Made by a program: the position numbers and the translations under genes. Below the pieces are notes generated by a model, which saw only the letters and a list, made by a program, of their open reading frames with translations, ran no database searches and was not told the origin of the DNA. Of a stretch of 64,000 nucleotides of DNA, positions 26,700-34,985 are shown piece by piece. The DNA is from Haloferax mediterranei ATCC 33500 (GTDB lineage Archaea > Halobacteriota > Halobacteria > Halobacteriales > Haloferacaceae), in NCBI RefSeq assembly GCF_000306765.2, contig NC_017941.2:2480001-2544000 (forward strand). Direction: 5' to 3'. Positions within the stretch are counted from its first letter, which is position 1. Each line of letters starts with the position of its first letter.

Positions 26700-28421
26700 C
26701 TATTTCCCAGAGCCCACATAATATAGTCTAAATGTGCTACTTGAATATACTTTATTAATATCTCGGTCACGGTTGAGGTAATTAAAGTCGGTGGAGTTGA
26801 ACCTGAAGCCACCATACAATTTAGTTTCACGTACTGTGTCTCCTTCTGTTACAGCAAGATAGTGTGGTTCGGCATAAGCGGAGGGTAAGTCGTGGTTATT
26901 GAAGTGGTCAGGTGCCATTGACTTTCTGAGCCATGCTCTTCTGTCAACACCCTCAATTGCATATCGATATCGAAATGCCTCAGCTCGAATCTCGTTATAC
27001 TCAACCGACTCCTCTTCGAATTGGAAGATCCAACTATACCCGTCCATATTTGTTTCGGGTATATGTTTATTTGGCCTAAGCATATCTGAGGAAGCATAAG
27101 CGCCGGATACGGATACTGTCAGTCCTATTACCAAGAACAACGTAACTGCAACCGAAGAGGCGTTGACATCTAAAATTGAGTATTTGGGACTTGTGTCAAT
27201 TAGCACAGATACGAGTCCAGAGACCACGACTGTCGAGAAAAACACAAATATAGAAATTAAACGATAACTGAATTCACCATAATCAATGGCTACAAATATA
27301 GCAAATGCTACGAACACGAAAGATAGTCCAAACCCTAATCGGAGTACGTCTAATTCCAGACTATTTACGGACTCTTGTCTAAGTACTTTTTTAAGTGACC
27401 ACAGTCCATAGAGGCCGGCAATAATACACAGTAAAATGTCAAATCCATAAATGTTCAGAATAACCGAAGACACAGATTGCCCAGTTGAATTCACACTTGA
27501 TGACTGAGACGAAAAATACCCATAAATATCAATGGAGTTTATTTTTGCAAAAATCCCCGATGCTGCACGTTGATACATAAATTGATTCATGATCCGATAA
27601 AAGAACGCCAGCAGTACAATTATCACACCTCCAATTGCTGATGAGCGAATCCCAATTGGAAATCTGCCAACTAGAACGGAGACTATCAGTACACAACCAA
27701 TGAGAATTCCTGCAAGAGGATGGGCCAAACAAATGACGACAGCGCCACACAAACCGATAATGGAACTTCTCCATCCGTTTACCGATGATCGATCCGCAGA
27801 ATAAAAGTACGCGAGACTAACAAACGGCAAGGACAACATTGCTAGACTAAATGGGTGAGGGGTTAGTCGAGTGGAAAAAGCGTCTACAACACCAAACATT
27901 ACTGCAAATATTGCACCGCCAACATACCCAATTCGGGTTCCAGTGAAATGCCTAACGACAATAGGGAGAGTAACCATATACAAGATTCCATAAACAACCA
28001 CCGAGAACATAAGTGCCCGACGTAAACTAATGTTCAATATACTCGATATAACCAAGGAAATCAATTGTAGACCCATATATCGAAGTCCAAAGATGGAGAA
28101 CTCACCATCTTTTATTGCTTTCAACCAACCTAACTGAGTGAGTCCATCACCTCCAGCATGGAAATAGAACCCTAGGAGGGTCGGTGCAAATAAAACAATT
28201 ACTCCAACCAGGTATAGGACCCCAATTGATAATCTTCTACGCGAGCCTAGAACGATCGTAACGATACTAAGTCCACCTGCAATAGTAACACCCAACCAAA
28301 AAAGCGGGTTCTCGGCGTAAATACTTAGGCTGTACTTTGATGACGGATTGAAACTCGCATATACAACTGTAAGGGAAAGACATACAGTCGATAGTGTAAT
28401 AGCAAATTTCTCCCAATCCAT
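26700..28421 (-). CDS. Polytopic membrane protein, possible GT-C transferase or polymerase
   Basis: The 573-residue protein has ~12 membrane helices in the first 430 residues, followed by a ~130-residue hydrophilic tail. An early loop, FHAGGDGLTQLGWLKAIKDG (~68-87), carries an acidic residue where GT-C enzymes keep their catalytic Asp, and the tail resembles the extracytoplasmic domain of GT-C proteins. It has no clear Wzy signature. It lies last in a five-gene minus-strand operon directly after the flippase, where a polymerase or a lipid-linked-sugar-dependent transferase would be expected. The function is an inference from topology and position. Confidence 0.6.
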   Translation of the reverse strand: MDWEKFAITLSTVCLSLTVVYASFNPSSKYSLSIYAENPLFWLGVTIAGGLSIVTIVLGSRRRLSIGVLYLVGVIVLFAPTLLGFYFHAGGDGLTQLGWLKAIKDGEFSIFGLRYMGLQLISLVISSILNISLRRALMFSVVVYGILYMVTLPIVVRHFTGTRIGYVGGAIFAVMFGVVDAFSTRLTPHPFSLAMLSLPFVSLAYFYSADRSSVNGWRSSIIGLCGAVVICLAHPLAGILIGCVLIVSVLVGRFPIGIRSSAIGGVIIVLLAFFYRIMNQFMYQRAASGIFAKINSIDIYGYFSSQSSSVNSTGQSVSSVILNIYGFDILLCIIAGLYGLWSLKKVLRQESVNSLELDVLRLGFGLSFVFVAFAIFVAIDYGEFSYRLISIFVFFSTVVVSGLVSVLIDTSPKYSILDVNASSVAVTLFLVIGLTVSVSGAYASSDMLRPNKHIPETNMDGYSWIFQFEEESVEYNEIRAEAFRYRYAIEGVDRRAWLRKSMAPDHFNNHDLPSAYAEPHYLAVTEGDTVRETKLYGGFRFNSTDFNYLNRDRDINKVYSSSTFRLYYVGSGK

Positions 28422-28505
28422 ATTTAATGGCCGTCTGACTAGACAAAATGGTTTTCGGTACAGACCCTTTCAATGGGATAGTTTAGTATTGTACTAGTGA
28501 CAGGT

Positions 28506-29963
28506 TTAGCTTAAACTCTCAAATAATAGCTGATCTCGTTCTGAGAATAGGAACAGATAGACTACCGAGATGAAAGCTAGGCTCCCAACAACTCCTGCAC
28601 CAAGAGCAGCAATTAAGCTGGATGGGTAGATGAATTTAATAGAAACAAATATAATTCCTGACACCATGATCCCCGGGACGATTTTAATTATGCTTGAGAA
28701 ACCGGGCCGGATTCCGAGTAGATAGCTCGCCTGAGAAACTCGAAGGGTATTCAATAGAACTAGAGACGTTCCAGTAGCAACTGCCGCACCGATAATTCCA
28801 TACTGGCTAATCAAAATATAGTTTAAAACGATATTTGATAGAGCAGTTACTATTGTATTAGCGGATTCAACCCTCTCGTATTGAGACATTGAAAGTAGAT
28901 ACCCTGCAGGTCCAGCGACTGCATTAGCAATGTACCCAACACACAAGACGGCAATCATTGGTTTGACTCCATCAAACTCGTTTCCGAATATGGACATCAC
29001 TTGGCTAGAATAAGTGACCAGATATAGTGATCCAAGTATTGTGAACCCGCCAGTCCATTTCGTGGTTGATTTGTAGATATTTGTTAAGCGTTTTCTATCA
29101 CCATTATGATATAATCCAGACGCGATAGATGGGAAGACGGAGTTTACTGAATATAGTATAAACCCAAGCATCGCTGTCGTCTGGAAAGCTGCCTGATACT
29201 GGCCAATTTTTGCATTATTTGAGAGTAGTGCCCCTAACATGAGAATATCTGTCCAAGTTACGAGATAATTTGCAACAGCAGATAACATGAGGGGAAGAGA
29301 ATACACAGTGATTTTTTTCAGTTCGAACTTTGGCTTCATGGAGAAAGACAAACCACTCAGTTTTAACAGATAGTACGAAATCACAATAGCACCGAACAAT
29401 AGTGACAGACTGTATCCAATAACAACAAATTCTATCGATTCGAGAACAAATGCTGCAATCCCAACTAAGATAATCGCCGACCCTGATTGGACGATGTCTT
29501 TTGCATAGACTGCATAAGTCGTGTTGAAAAAACCTCTCGAAGCAGCCATACCAACGCTCAACACTGCTAAAAGCGGGACTCCAAATAAAAAGAAAGTCGC
29601 CTCATCTGGTATTGAGACCCCAAATGTAGACCTAATAGTCCCTAAGAAGACAAATATGAGGAGAGAGATAATTGACCCAACTACAAACGCACCGCCCAGT
29701 GATGAGATAACAACACCAACTAGTCTCTCTTGATCTCCAGACTCTCGATAAACGGGAATGAACTTACGCGCAGCATTGTCTAATCCTAAACGACTTACAA
29801 CACTGGCAATATTGAGGATAACGTATCCAATTGAGAAGACACCCAATGCCTCTGCACCTAAGCCCCTAGCAATTGCAATATATACACCGTACTGCAAGAG
29901 TCGGCCAAGCGCACCACCGACAAATGTGATTGAAGCTAAATCCGTGATTGATTTGTCACTCAT
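28506..29963 (-). CDS. Polysaccharide flippase, MOP superfamily (Wzx/AglR-like)
   Basis: The 485-residue protein has ~14 membrane helices. The N-terminus (ASITFVGGALGRLLQYGVYI, then GVFSIGYVILNIASVVSRLG) is typical of the polysaccharide-synthesis branch of the MOP exporters. These move lipid-linked oligosaccharides across the membrane. Its ATG overlaps the stop of the DUF354 gene by 4 bases (ATGA), so the two are translationally coupled. In the haloarchaeal N-glycosylation pathway the equivalent role is assigned to AglR and Agl15. Confidence 0.9.
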   Translation of the reverse strand: MSDKSITDLASITFVGGALGRLLQYGVYIAIARGLGAEALGVFSIGYVILNIASVVSRLGLDNAARKFIPVYRESGDQERLVGVVISSLGGAFVVGSIISLLIFVFLGTIRSTFGVSIPDEATFFLFGVPLLAVLSVGMAASRGFFNTTYAVYAKDIVQSGSAIILVGIAAFVLESIEFVVIGYSLSLLFGAIVISYYLLKLSGLSFSMKPKFELKKITVYSLPLMLSAVANYLVTWTDILMLGALLSNNAKIGQYQAAFQTTAMLGFILYSVNSVFPSIASGLYHNGDRKRLTNIYKSTTKWTGGFTILGSLYLVTYSSQVMSIFGNEFDGVKPMIAVLCVGYIANAVAGPAGYLLSMSQYERVESANTIVTALSNIVLNYILISQYGIIGAAVATGTSLVLLNTLRVSQASYLLGIRPGFSSIIKIVPGIMVSGIIFVSIKFIYPSSLIAALGAGVVGSLAFISVVYLFLFSERDQLLFESLS

Positions 29964-30985
29964 TGTTCATCCATACTACCAATCTGTTCAAGAATTATCG
30001 ATGTTGTATCAGTCTTCTCAGCTAGTAATTCTGCTCTCTGCTCCTCGATGCCAAGGTCAGATTCCAATATTTGAACTGCACGAGAAATTGCATTCTGCTG
30101 TGCATTTTCTCCAGTCATATGATGCACCAAGCCATACTTGGATTCCAGTTCGTCAATATAGCCTAATCTCAAAGAGTTCACGTAAATCGCCGGGGTCCCC
30201 AAGACAGCGGACTCAGCCGCCATTGTTGAACTTTCGCCGATGAATACGTCTGCAAACGCCATCACGTGATGCATCTTCTCGGGAGGTACTTCCAAGCAGC
30301 GGGCTTCGAGTACGTCCGGAAGATCACCCTCAGCACTAACAACGACCGAAGCACCGGTTTCCTCAAGACTCCCCACAACATCAGCGACACTGTTGAACCC
30401 TTTTTGACCAACGTCGTGGGCAGCTTTCCAAGCGACTGACCGAACGATGGCATACTTCTCATGAGGATCAACACCAGCCTCACGAACAATCTGTGGGTCC
30501 GGTTCAAACCGGTTTGGGTGTAAGTAGGATAATTCGTGATACCCCGGATAAGAGACTTGCTTCGAGCCAATAGTATCATAGTAGCATTCCGGAGTACAAA
30601 TTCGGTGAGCAAAGGGGAATGCCAATCTATTCTGGAGCGTCGCGTGCTCAGTATCGACGAATATTACGCTCTTCGAATTAATCAGCCGAGAAACATGTGT
30701 GACTGCCGGTTCTGAGATGGCAGTCATCACGTCTGGCTTAAACTTGATCGCACGCGCCAACAATTTACTCTCGTAGACAGCTTGTGTTTTTACAAGTTCA
30801 CTAAATGTTGAAGAGTCGCCGGCGAGGATTTCGTACTCAATGTCGTATGCATCAAGCAACTCGACAGCTATATCTTTGTTCCGACAACACACCTTCACCT
30901 CGTGGCCACTATCTAATAGTTCAGAAATTGCATTCCGAAAGAAATGCACGTGTGCTGGATGCTGAATAGTGACGAGAACCTTCAT
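29960..30985 (-). CDS. DUF354 GT-B-like protein
   Basis: The 341-residue protein starts MKVLVTIQHPAHVHFFRNAI, the signature of DUF354, a family with the fold of UDP-GlcNAc 2-epimerases and GT-B transferases. The region DVFIGESSTMAAESAVLGTP near 250-270 matches the nucleotide-sugar site of such folds. It is probably a glycosyltransferase or a nucleotide-sugar-modifying enzyme in the same pathway. It overlaps both neighbours by 4 bases (ATGA), showing a tight operon. Confidence 0.85.
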   Translation of the reverse strand: MKVLVTIQHPAHVHFFRNAISELLDSGHEVKVCCRNKDIAVELLDAYDIEYEILAGDSSTFSELVKTQAVYESKLLARAIKFKPDVMTAISEPAVTHVSRLINSKSVIFVDTEHATLQNRLAFPFAHRICTPECYYDTIGSKQVSYPGYHELSYLHPNRFEPDPQIVREAGVDPHEKYAIVRSVAWKAAHDVGQKGFNSVADVVGSLEETGASVVVSAEGDLPDVLEARCLEVPPEKMHHVMAFADVFIGESSTMAAESAVLGTPAIYVNSLRLGYIDELESKYGLVHHMTGENAQQNAISRAVQILESDLGIEEQRAELLAEKTDTTSIILEQIGSMDEQ

Positions 30986-32040
30986 TCATACACCTGCGTT
31001 TCGAGATCTCGGTTGACCTGCATATCGAACAGCATACCGAACATGAGGAACATGCTCCCGATACTAAACAGGAGCAGACTCGACACTGCCGGGACAAACA
31101 GAGAGTCTCCGTAGGTGAACTTTGCGTAGGTTGCCCACCCAGCACCCAATAACGCGAATAAGGACATTATCGAACCAAACACGTAAAATAAAGCGAGAGG
31201 ATGGAAGTCAAGGACTAGGTACTTGACCTTCAACCTCCAGAAGAAATTGCGCAACAGCATCAACGAGACCTTACGGATATAGGTTGAATATTGGATACTT
31301 GATTCCTCGTCTCCATAGACAGCAGGCATCGCAACGTCTGCAACGCGGATTCCTTTCGCGTTCATCTTTACGAGGAGGTCGTTGCAGTAGCCATAGTACT
31401 CATACATGTCCTCAATCCCTGCATTCTCAAGTGCATAGAGGGAAATCGCAGTGTATCCGTTTTGAGGATCCATTGTTTTCCAGTAACCACTGGATATCTT
31501 TGTGAGGAACGTCAAGATAGAATTGCCAAAGAATCTGAATTTTGGCATCTCAATACGATAATCCTTGTACAGAAGCCTATTCCCCTTTGCATAGTCAGCG
31601 TCACCTTCTACAATAGGATCGAGTAGCTTCGGTAATAAGCTGAGATCCATCTGACCGTCCCCATCCACGGTCGCTGTTATATCGATCTCATCTTCTCGTG
31701 CTGCGAGGTACCCTGTTTTGATGGCACCACCTGCACCGAGGTTCTCAGTGTGTTCAATTGGGACTACGCGACCAATCGTATCATGCCTCTTCGCCCGGTT
31801 AGTGAGCGACAGACCACCATCTGTCGCCGTCATAACTCCATCAGCGGAGTTATCCCCGTTTGGGCTTTCGCGGGTTTCACGCGCAGATGCTAAAATCTCG
31901 TCCCAAGTACCATCAGTGGAACAATCGTCGATCACAAAAATCCGATCGACATATTCGGGCATGTCACGAATGACGTCGCCGATAAACCCCTCTTCATTGT
32001 AAGCAGGGACGACAACGCCGATTGAGTGTTCACGATACAT
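30982..32040 (-). CDS. GT2-family glycosyltransferase with C-terminal membrane helices
   Basis: The 352-residue protein has a GT-A domain (IGVVVPAYNEEGFIGDVIRD, VIDDCSTDGT, and DITATVDGDGQMDLSLLPKL with the metal-binding D-x-D) and two C-terminal helices (~285-340). This layout is that of dolichyl-phosphate hexose/mannose synthases, such as AglJ or AglD in Haloferax, which load a sugar onto dolichol phosphate. An insertion of ~25 polar residues follows the first beta-alpha unit. It shares the TAATG overlap with the dehydrogenase upstream. Confidence 0.9.
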   Translation of the reverse strand: MYREHSIGVVVPAYNEEGFIGDVIRDMPEYVDRIFVIDDCSTDGTWDEILASARETRESPNGDNSADGVMTATDGGLSLTNRAKRHDTIGRVVPIEHTENLGAGGAIKTGYLAAREDEIDITATVDGDGQMDLSLLPKLLDPIVEGDADYAKGNRLLYKDYRIEMPKFRFFGNSILTFLTKISSGYWKTMDPQNGYTAISLYALENAGIEDMYEYYGYCNDLLVKMNAKGIRVADVAMPAVYGDEESSIQYSTYIRKVSLMLLRNFFWRLKVKYLVLDFHPLALFYVFGSIMSLFALLGAGWATYAKFTYGDSLFVPAVSSLLLFSIGSMFLMFGMLFDMQVNRDLETQVYE

Positions 32041-33368
32041 TAGAGTCGATAGTATTTGATGTTGGTTTCTTTGAGATCCCCTTCGAATATGTCTTCAGTA
32101 TCGATGAAAACAGGGTTTTCACCGAGTTCTTCTGACATCGTCTTTATATCTATGCTCTCATACTCATCGTGAGCGGCACCGAGAATAACCGCATCAAAAT
32201 TGTCGAAGTCAAGCTCGTTTTGGACTGCAATCTCGAACTCGCAACGAACTTCATCATTGTCCGCTTGTGGGTCGTGACCGGTAACCTCGATACCGAACTC
32301 CTCAAGACCTTTGATTGTCCCGCCAATCGCTGATGTCCGAATGTCTTCGACGTTTGGTTTGTAAGTAAGACCCAGAATCAGTACCTTGCTTTCTTGCAGA
32401 ACCTTCCCTGACAGATTCAGACCCTTGATCGTCTGCTTTGCAACATGCTCTGGAATGTATTCATTCACCTCACGCGCAGTTTCGATTAAATTCGGATTGA
32501 ACCCCTGTTTTTTAGCCTTGTATATGAAGAAGAATGGGTCAACTGGTATACAATGACCGCCAACAAGACCTGGGCGGTAGTCGTGGAAATTCCACTTTGT
32601 TCCTGCTGCCTCGAGTACTGCATTCGAGTCAACCCCAAGATAATCGCACGCAATGGCTAATTCATTGACAAGGGCGATGTTTATGTCTCGTTGAATGTTT
32701 TCGATACATTTCGCGGCCTCGGCAACTTCTAGTGATGGTGCTTCATGAATACCGGCGTCAATAACCGAGCTGTATAATTCAACTAGATCATCAAGGGTTT
32801 CCTTGTTACAACCACTTACAATCTTAACGACGTTTTCTAAGCTATGTTTCTCATCTCCAGGAACAAGACGCTCAGGAGAGTACCCAACAGAGAATTCGTC
32901 ACCAAGTGTGTAGTTCGATGCTTCCTCTATCACTGGTGCAAGGACTTCCCGAGTTGCACCAGGGAACACAGTTGACTCAAGGACTACAGTCGAACCGGGG
33001 CTCAAGTTCTCGCCTACTGTACGGGCTGCACTCTTAACATAGTCAAGGTTTGGGTCTTTCTCATCGGAAACTGGTGTCGGTACGGTGATGATTACATACT
33101 CGGCATCAGTGATCAATTCTGGATCGGTTCCAAAATTAATATCTGAGTTTTGAATTGTGTCATCACCGAGATCTTTGGTGGGATCTTCTCCCTCTTCAAG
33201 CCGACTTATTGTTGCTTTCGATATGTCATAACCTCGTACGTTATGGCCTGCTTGGTCGAATCCCACTGCTAGGGGGAGACCCACGTATCCGAGCCCCACA
33301 ATACAAACGTTTCTCGTGTCTACGGCCTTGTACCTCTCTGACTGTCTATTTAGTTTTGTATCTGACAT
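32040..33368 (-). CDS. UDP-sugar 6-dehydrogenase
   Basis: The ~442-residue protein has the Rossmann motif VCIVGLGYVGLPLAVGFDQA near 22-41 and FSVGYSPERLVPGDEKHSL. The active-site peptide LVGGHCIPVDPFFFIYKAK holds the catalytic Cys, and VLILGLTYKPNVEDIRTSAI lies in the C-terminal domain. The GGHCI context resembles UDP-HexNAc dehydrogenases (WbpA/WbpO, TviB) more than the UDP-glucose type (AglM), but this cannot be settled here. It makes a uronic acid donor, common in haloarchaeal N-glycans. The ATG at 33368 is chosen; a longer frame to 33416 lacks conserved residues. It is the first gene of the five-gene operon. Confidence 0.9.
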   Translation of the reverse strand: MSDTKLNRQSERYKAVDTRNVCIVGLGYVGLPLAVGFDQAGHNVRGYDISKATISRLEEGEDPTKDLGDDTIQNSDINFGTDPELITDAEYVIITVPTPVSDEKDPNLDYVKSAARTVGENLSPGSTVVLESTVFPGATREVLAPVIEEASNYTLGDEFSVGYSPERLVPGDEKHSLENVVKIVSGCNKETLDDLVELYSSVIDAGIHEAPSLEVAEAAKCIENIQRDINIALVNELAIACDYLGVDSNAVLEAAGTKWNFHDYRPGLVGGHCIPVDPFFFIYKAKKQGFNPNLIETAREVNEYIPEHVAKQTIKGLNLSGKVLQESKVLILGLTYKPNVEDIRTSAIGGTIKGLEEFGIEVTGHDPQADNDEVRCEFEIAVQNELDFDNFDAVILGAAHDEYESIDIKTMSEELGENPVFIDTEDIFEGDLKETNIKYYRL

Positions 33369-33649
33369 TGATATCCCCACCAAGACAGAGGCCGGTAGTA
33401 ACTCAACCACAGGCACGACACACTGGAATTATTACAAGTGTTATTGTAGCCGTGATTGCGACACTCTGTGAACTTGATATTTTCTTTCTCACTATGTCCA
33501 TACTCGAACCAAAACATAAAATTGACGGCTATTTATTAATGAATAAACAGGAGAGTAAGTGAGGATGAGAGTGGCATAATTAAATTTAGCTCACCTAGAA
33601 AAAATCTGTGACGTAAAAATGAAATGGACACACGCAAAAAAATATTACA

Positions 33650-34813
33650 ATGAAAGCAATCATTCTCGCTGCTGGTGAGGGAACCCGGCTTCGCCCACTT
33701 ACCCAAGCACGACCCAAAGCGATGCTCCCAATTGGAGACAAACCATTGCTGGAGCACATCGTCGAAGCAATCAAAGCCGCCAGTGTTGACGAGATCATCA
33801 TCGTGGTCGGCCACAAACGCGAGCGAATCCAGAACCACTTCCAAAACGGTGACGACTGGGGAGTCGACATCCAGTACGTCGTCCAAGAGAACCCCCGAGG
33901 CACCGGTGACGCACTACTAGAGGCGGAACACGCAGTCAGCGGGGACTGTATCGTCATCAACGGCGACCGAATCGTCGAACCGGAACTCATCGAGCGACTG
34001 ATCGAGCGCCACCGGACGACCAACGATGCCTGCCTCGCAATCACCGAGGTCGAAGACCCGACTCAGCACGGTTCTGTCAGCGTCCAAACCGGCCACGTAA
34101 CCGACATCAAAGAGAAACCGGAGGAACACGAGGTCCAATCGAACCTCATCAATGCGGGCGTGTACGCGTTCGGCCCGGAAATTTTCGCGGCCATCCGGCG
34201 GACCGACCACTACGGCGAGCTCAGACTGACCGACACGCTCAGAGAGTACATTCAGGACCACCCACTCCACGCCGTCCACTACGATGGACTGTGGCTCGAA
34301 CTCTCTCGACTGTGGGACCTGCTGTCGGTCAATAGCGGCGTCCTCGCCAAGAATAACTCGATGGTCGCTGCGTCCGCGAGTATCAGCGAGGATGCAACGG
34401 TCGGCGAGCCGGTCGTTGTCGGCGAACACTCCCGTATCCAACCCGGCGCGCGGGTCTTCCGCGACGTCGTCATCGGCGATAACGTCACCATCGGGGCAAA
34501 CGCCGTCGTCACGAATGCCGTCATTCTCGAAGATACGGTCATCAAGCCGGGAGCGGTCATCTCCGACTGTATCATCGGCGCAGGCTCCGAAGTCGGACCA
34601 CTGACCGCAATCGAAGGCGGCCACAGCGACGTCCGCGTCGACGACGAACTCTACACCGACGTTAGATTCGGCGGCCTCATCGGTGACAACGTCCGAATGA
34701 AAGGCAACGTCACTGTCGAACCGGGGACGATTGTCGGCAACAATGCCCGCGTCGAAAGCGGGGCGACACTCACCGGACAAGTCCCCGGCGATGCGAATGT
34801 CTTCCGAGGCTGA
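33650..34813 (+). CDS. Sugar-1-phosphate nucleotidyltransferase with left-handed beta-helix
   Basis: The 387-residue protein has an N-terminal nucleotidyltransferase domain (AIILAAGEGTRLRPLTQARP KAMLPIGDKPLL region, signature G-x-G-T-R-x-R-P). A C-terminal hexapeptide-repeat domain (~245-385) follows. It returns to the high-G+C codon style of the flanks. It activates a sugar phosphate, most likely to a UDP- or dTDP-sugar. Compared with the GlmU-like protein at 54065 it lacks the HSVEIKNS...GHLSYVGDS acetyltransferase stretch, so acetyl transfer is doubtful. It stands just upstream of glmS and is divergent from the glycan operon. Confidence 0.88.
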   Translation: MKAIILAAGEGTRLRPLTQARPKAMLPIGDKPLLEHIVEAIKAASVDEIIIVVGHKRERIQNHFQNGDDWGVDIQYVVQENPRGTGDALLEAEHAVSGDCIVINGDRIVEPELIERLIERHRTTNDACLAITEVEDPTQHGSVSVQTGHVTDIKEKPEEHEVQSNLINAGVYAFGPEIFAAIRRTDHYGELRLTDTLREYIQDHPLHAVHYDGLWLELSRLWDLLSVNSGVLAKNNSMVAASASISEDATVGEPVVVGEHSRIQPGARVFRDVVIGDNVTIGANAVVTNAVILEDTVIKPGAVISDCIIGAGSEVGPLTAIEGGHSDVRVDDELYTDVRFGGLIGDNVRMKGNVTVEPGTIVGNNARVESGATLTGQVPGDANVFRG

Positions 34814-34985
34814 CCAAGATCTAACGAACATACCTCTGTTTTACTACCCGAATTATACAACGAAAATGTGTATTCAGGTTTGTACTAGTTAAGCCATTAA
34901 CACTAAATAGATTCATCCGAATACAATGATATCAACGACTACGTTGGCGTTCGCCAGCGATTAGCAACAGGAGTTTACGAAAACA

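Larger units (their letters stand above)
24600..33600. mobile_element. A+T-rich glycan-biosynthesis island (putative transferred segment)
   Basis: From just after the acyl-CoA synthetase promoter to just before the nucleotidyltransferase at 33650, coding sequence switches to frequent AAT, ATA, AAA and TTA codons, in sharp contrast to both flanks. The seven genes inside all fit surface-polysaccharide assembly. I found no transposase, tRNA boundary or long flanking repeat, so the means of transfer is unknown. The composition shift fades over the last two genes (30.9-33.4 kb). Confidence 0.6.

Noticed and set aside
24600..33600. Insertion sequence or integrase bounding the island
   Set aside because: No transposase, integrase, tRNA or flanking repeat was seen; only composition suggests transfer.
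34926..34964. 12-codon leader ORF before glmS
   Set aside because: The TATA-like element (CTAAATAG, 34902-34909) would put the transcript start at or after its ATG, so it may not be in the mRNA; unlike the mgtC and nhaC leaders it does not overlap the gene.
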